The notes beneath the pieces are model-generated. The model was not told the DNA's origin and did no database searches. It saw nothing but the letters and a program-made list of their open reading frames with translations. A DNA stretch of 64,000 bases from Flavobacteriales bacterium (GTDB lineage Bacteria > Bacteroidota > Bacteroidia > Flavobacteriales > Flavobacteriaceae). This document shows positions 60,764-64,000 of the stretch, one piece after another. Each line of letters starts with the position of its first letter. Position 1 is the stretch's first letter. The position numbers were made by a program, and so were the translations under genes. The DNA is taken from contig WTIO01000082.1 of NCBI GenBank assembly GCA_011526365.1, forward strand, positions 165,318 through 229,317. Direction: 5' to 3'.

Positions 60764-61297
60764 TTAGGGGGTAAGAAATTGACCTTTCCAGTCATCATTG
60801 CGTTGGAAAACTGCACGCAAGTGGTGGGGCCTTTTGAGGCGCAAGCTTTCAACTTTTTCAGCTTCAAAAAATAAGGCGTAAAAGTGATTTTCATCTTTGT
60901 AGTGCACATGGTCGGGATGATCGATGGGAGTCCCGGGTGCTGCTGTTGTGGTATAATCCTTTCTAGAAGGCGGTGGCAGTTGCTTGTAAATAGTGGGGGA
61001 CGCTCCCATACGCTTTAAACGCGCAGTCACTGTAATTTGCCACAAGCGCTTGTGGTCGTAAAACAAAAGTTGTACCACAGGATGCTTTTGCAGGGCCTTA
61101 ACTTTCCTGCTTCGCGCGTCGGTGTATATGGTAAACGTCAATTGTGAGGCATCAAAATCCCGAAGCACTACAGTTCTGCTTTCAGGAGTGCAATCACTAG
61201 CAACCGTAGTAAGTGTCACATAGCGGAAAGGGTGTTTTTTTTGATGCTTGGCACGTACCCACTGATCTTTAATCTGCGTAAAAATATCATTCAACAT
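60764..61297 (-). CDS. Pyridoxamine 5'-phosphate oxidase-family FMN-binding protein
   Basis: 177 residues from ATG 61297. Split-barrel FMN fold: FTQIKDQWVRAKHQKKHPFR, PESRTVVLRDFDASQLTFTI near 39, TDARSRKVKALQKHPVVQLL near 60 and LWQITVTARLKRMG near 88. It lacks the C-terminal PdxH dimerisation motif and resembles the Alr4036-type group of PNPOx-like proteins, for which vitamin B6 activity is not assured. An upstream in-frame ATG (61345) would lie inside the preceding gene and is not favoured. It overlaps that gene by 11 bases. Confidence 0.85.
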   Translation of the reverse strand: MLNDIFTQIKDQWVRAKHQKKHPFRYVTLTTVASDCTPESRTVVLRDFDASQLTFTIYTDARSRKVKALQKHPVVQLLFYDHKRLWQITVTARLKRMGASPTIYKQLPPPSRKDYTTTAAPGTPIDHPDHVHYKDENHFYALFFEAEKVESLRLKRPHHLRAVFQRNDDWKGQFLTP

Positions 61298-62312
61298 AGC
61301 GTTTTTTGTTTTTTGTATACCAAGCAGCAATACGCCGCTGGGCATTCGCTGCTATATCGGCCCAAAAAAGGTTGATGTCAGCATAGTGATAACTTTTTAT
61401 CCAAAAGAGAAAAATGCGTTTGGGCAACTTTGGTAAACTTACCCAAAGAAGACCGTCCTTATTTTCTACCGTTAAACTTTTAGGATAAATTTTTCCATCG
61501 TAATACAATACCCCTCTATGAGCTGTTGCCGTTCCTGTTGTTTGTTGATCCCAAGTGATAGGGTTAGTGCTGTAACTTCCCTTTAAATAGGACGCGTAAT
61601 TTTTGGGCCAATGCTTCTTTTTATAAGAATTCCAACTCACAAATCCTCCGGTAGCATCGGGTGTTTGCATAAACTTTATTGTAGTGAAATCTCTCTCGCG
61701 TATGGGCGCTCCCGGCAAGTAGGCAGCCACCAGTTGTTGCTGCAGGGGGGTGCCATCAAAAAATTCTTGTAATAATCGTTTGGCATGCATACTGCCCTGA
61801 CTGTGTGCAGCAATAATGATAGGCCTTCCTTGGTTGTAATTTTCTAAATAGTATGAAAATGCGTTTTTAATATCTTCATAGGCTAACGCCCAAGCAGGAG
61901 CACCAGCAGTAGTATAGGGTTCTGAAAAAATACGATAATGTGCTTGACGGTAAAACGGGACAAATAAATTGGCCGTAGTAGCCCAGGCAGAAGCTTGATA
62001 CTTAATTGCTACATCAGTTATTGTGGCACGTGCTTTAGGATCCCAAATGTCAAAGTTCCATCGGGCATCCTTTTTATCAGTTAAAAATGTGGGATACAAG
62101 TAAAAAACATCTGCTGGTTTTATTGCTGTTGTTGTGGATACAACTTCGGTCAAAGCGTATGGGTATTGTCCGGGTAGGGCCGCCCAACTAGCACTTTTTA
62201 CATAGTTAGGCGCCTTTGGGGCCTTGGCTATAAGAAACTCAGAGGTCTTGTAGCGTGTAGCGCAATTTACTGAAAGGAGGGCTACTCCTAAGAGCAATAA
62301 TTTCTTTTTCAC
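61287..62312 (-). CDS. DUF3089 lipoprotein, alpha/beta-hydrolase-like
   Basis: About 341 residues. GTG at 62312 gives a compact lipoprotein signal (KKKLLLLGVALLSVNC, lipobox Cys near 17); GTG at 62327 would add five residues. DUF3089 domain: ADVFYLYPTFLTDKKDARWN near 68, ATTANLFVPFYRQAHYRIF near 110, nucleophile elbow PIIIAAHSQGSMHAKRLLQE near 165 and YLPGAPIRERDF near 200. Probably a membrane-anchored esterase of unknown substrate. A perfect -7 element TATATTTG (62324-62317) lies so close upstream that translation might be leaderless. Confidence 0.85.
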   Translation of the reverse strand: MKKKLLLLGVALLSVNCATRYKTSEFLIAKAPKAPNYVKSASWAALPGQYPYALTEVVSTTTAIKPADVFYLYPTFLTDKKDARWNFDIWDPKARATITDVAIKYQASAWATTANLFVPFYRQAHYRIFSEPYTTAGAPAWALAYEDIKNAFSYYLENYNQGRPIIIAAHSQGSMHAKRLLQEFFDGTPLQQQLVAAYLPGAPIRERDFTTIKFMQTPDATGGFVSWNSYKKKHWPKNYASYLKGSYSTNPITWDQQTTGTATAHRGVLYYDGKIYPKSLTVENKDGLLWVSLPKLPKRIFLFWIKSYHYADINLFWADIAANAQRRIAAWYTKNKKRYVE

Positions 62313-62394
62313 CCCACAAATATACACATTAGAAAGAAGCCGTGAGGTGCGTAAAGTTTTGGCTATATTTACGACTCAAATAAAAATATTAGGA

Positions 62395-64000
62395 ATGAGA
62401 ACGCTATCGTATTTATGGGCATTAGTTTTGACACTTTCTTTTGTACAAGCACAAGACTTTAATCCTTCGTGGTTAAAAAACACGCCTGCTCGCAACATTG
62501 GTCCTGCCGGTATGAGTGGACGTATTACAGCAATTGATGTAGTGCACCAACAGCCCGAAATAATGTATGTAGGAACGGCCTCTGGAGGGGTATGGAAATC
62601 CACCAGTGGAGGTATCAAGTGGACCCCTTTATTTGAAGATAAAGCTACAGCCTCAGTAGGTGCCATAGCCATACAACAATCAAATCCAGATGTAGTATGG
62701 GTGGGTACAGGAGAAGGAAATCCTCGCAATAGCTTGAACGGTGGATACGGAATTTATCGCTCGCTCGATGGGGGAAAAACCTGGCAGTTGATGGGCTTAG
62801 AAAAAACACGCCATATTCATCGCATAATCATTCATCCCAAAGATCCCAATACCGTGTATGCTGCAGCCATTGGTTCTCCTTGGGGGACACATCCTGAGCG
62901 TGGAGTGTACAAAACAACAGATGGTGGAAAAACCTGGGATAAAATCCTTTATGCCAATCCAAGTACTGGTGCTGCAGACCTTGTAATGGACCCTAGCAAC
63001 CCCAACAAATTGATTGCAGCACTTTGGGAACACAAACGCGACCCATGGTTTTTTAACTCTGGTGGAGCGGGAAGTGGCCTATATATTACCGTTGATGGCG
63101 GTGCTACCTGGACCAAAAAAACGGAGAAAGACGGATTGCCCAAGGGGCCCCTTGGGCGTATTGGGCTGGCCATTTCACGCAGCAATCCCAATAAAATTTA
63201 TGCGCTTGTAGAAGCCAAGAAAAACGCCCTCTACCGTTCCGATGATGGGGGCATCAAATGGAGAAAAATAAACGATAAGAATGAAATTGGAAACCGTCCG
63301 TTTTACTATTCCGATATTTTTGTAGATCCTGAAAATGAAAACCGCGTTTACTCGGTATTTACCTATGTAAATGTTTCCGAAGACGGAGGAAAAAGCTTTA
63401 AGGAACTCATGCCCGCCTATGGGGTTTCCAACGGGGTACACCCTGACCACCATGCGTGGTGGATCCACCCTGAAAATGGTAAATTTATGATCGAAGGAAA
63501 CGACGGGGGACTAAACATCACCCACGATCGCGGTGCGAGCTGGCGGTTTGTGGAAAACATTCCCGTGGGGCAGTTTTATCATGTAAGTGTAGATAATGAG
63601 TACCCCTACAATGTATATGGAGGAATGCAGGATAACGGGTCGTGGAGAGGCCCCGCCTATGTGTGGAAAGCCCAAGGAATACGCAATGCCTATTGGCAAG
63701 AAATAGCCTTTGGTGATGGCTTTGATGTAGTGCCTGACAAAGACGATTCACGCTATGGATTTGCCATGAGTCAACAAGGCTATGTAGTACGTTATGACTG
63801 GAAAACGGGCAACAATTACAGCGTGCGCCCCACCCACCCCAACCAAAAGGGACAACCCCGTTTTAACTGGAATGCAGCCATAGCACAAGAACCTTTTGCC
63901 AATAGCACCTTGTACTTTGGTAGTCAGTTTGTACAAAAAAGCACCAATAAAGGGCTTACATGGACTGTAATTTCTTTTGACCTAACTACCAATGATCCCG
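62395..64000 (+). CDS. Exported beta-propeller (VPS10/sortilin-like, BNR-repeat) protein, C terminus beyond window
   Basis: The 535 visible residues begin MRTLSYLWALVLTLSFVQAQ (signal peptide), followed by repeated propeller blades with Asp-box type motifs: GGVWKSTSGGIKWTP near 64, IYRSLDGGKTWQLMG near 120, VYKTTDGGKTWDKIL near 168, LYITVDGGATWTKK near 225, LYRSDDGGIKWRKI near 278 and LNITHDRGASWRFV near 370. These S/T-x-DGG-x-TW repeats are typical of the large (about 1000-residue) family in Bacteroidota often labelled glycosyl hydrolase or sortilin-like, with no confirmed activity. The reading frame stays open to base 64000. Divergent from the DUF3089 gene. Confidence 0.88.
   Translation, partial: MRTLSYLWALVLTLSFVQAQDFNPSWLKNTPARNIGPAGMSGRITAIDVVHQQPEIMYVGTASGGVWKSTSGGIKWTPLFEDKATASVGAIAIQQSNPDVVWVGTGEGNPRNSLNGGYGIYRSLDGGKTWQLMGLEKTRHIHRIIIHPKDPNTVYAAAIGSPWGTHPERGVYKTTDGGKTWDKILYANPSTGAADLVMDPSNPNKLIAALWEHKRDPWFFNSGGAGSGLYITVDGGATWTKKTEKDGLPKGPLGRIGLAISRSNPNKIYALVEAKKNALYRSDDGGIKWRKINDKNEIGNRPFYYSDIFVDPENENRVYSVFTYVNVSEDGGKSFKELMPAYGVSNGVHPDHHAWWIHPENGKFMIEGNDGGLNITHDRGASWRFVENIPVGQFYHVSVDNEYPYNVYGGMQDNGSWRGPAYVWKAQGIRNAYWQEIAFGDGFDVVPDKDDSRYGFAMSQQGYVVRYDWKTGNNYSVRPTHPNQKGQPRFNWNAAIAQEPFANSTLYFGSQFVQKSTNKGLTWTVISFDLTTNDP

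Overview
The window reads as a chromosomal segment of a marine-type member of the Bacteroidota, most likely family Flavobacteriaceae; I do not assign a genus. The reasons are promoter elements of the Bacteroidota form TAnnTTTG, a type III glutamine synthetase (GSIII), a long-form PurM, a two-zinc-motif DnaJ, stand-alone MnmD, OmpA with thrombospondin-3 repeats, Tat-exported Gfo/Idh/MocA dehydrogenases, and DUF1080, DUF4838 and S9/S10/M28 secreted hydrolases. Genes are dense, and several convergent pairs overlap by 4-38 bp.

Layout. 1-4.6 kb: menaquinone genes (menI-like thioesterase, menF, menD, the last cut by the window edge) downstream of dnaK. 4.7-8.4 kb: DinB-like exported protein, panB, a pseudouridine synthase and a large unrecognised helical protein. 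8.5-14.3 kb: a compact leucine operon, leuA-leuC-leuD-second LeuA/CimA-like-leuB. 14.3-24.9 kb: a frameshifted aldose 1-epimerase, PAP2 phosphatase, MATE pump, M28 peptidase, a sigma-54-type response regulator without a DNA-binding domain, dnaJ-grpE with tandem terminators, mnmD, ilvE and a MazG-like hydrolase. 25-39.5 kb: a nitrogen section (glnK-amtB-porin; divergent GSIII and GSII genes) around a six-gene operon purM, b561-like membrane protein, yceI, prfA, pyrF, hydrolase. 39.6-46.3 kb: tRNA-Arg(ACG) followed by an AT-rich block (GH13 glucosidase, two sodium/solute symporters, SsuD-like flavin monooxygenase) that looks acquired. 46.3-64 kb: exported sugar oxidoreductases and DUF1080/DUF4838 proteins, S9 and S10 peptidases, OmpA, galE, a DUF3089 lipoprotein and the start of a large beta-propeller protein.

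How the genes work together. The most striking signal is regulatory. A dyad of the form ACCC-N11-GGGGTAT occurs twice upstream of glnK-amtB and twice between the divergent glutamine synthetase genes. The two boxes of each pair are about 53 bp apart (five helical turns), and the proximal box lies 15-16 bp before a -7 element in both cases. This looks like the operator of an unidentified nitrogen activator joining ammonium uptake, P-II signalling and both glutamine synthetases. Other items for a second look are an inverted repeat in the dnaK promoter, a long hairpin that contains the start codon of an amidohydrolase, a YceI/b561-like pair, a possible oxidative glycoside-cleavage set, the monooxygenase/symporter island, and a 28-residue membrane ORF. 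No CRISPR array, complete insertion sequence, integrase or rRNA gene was seen.
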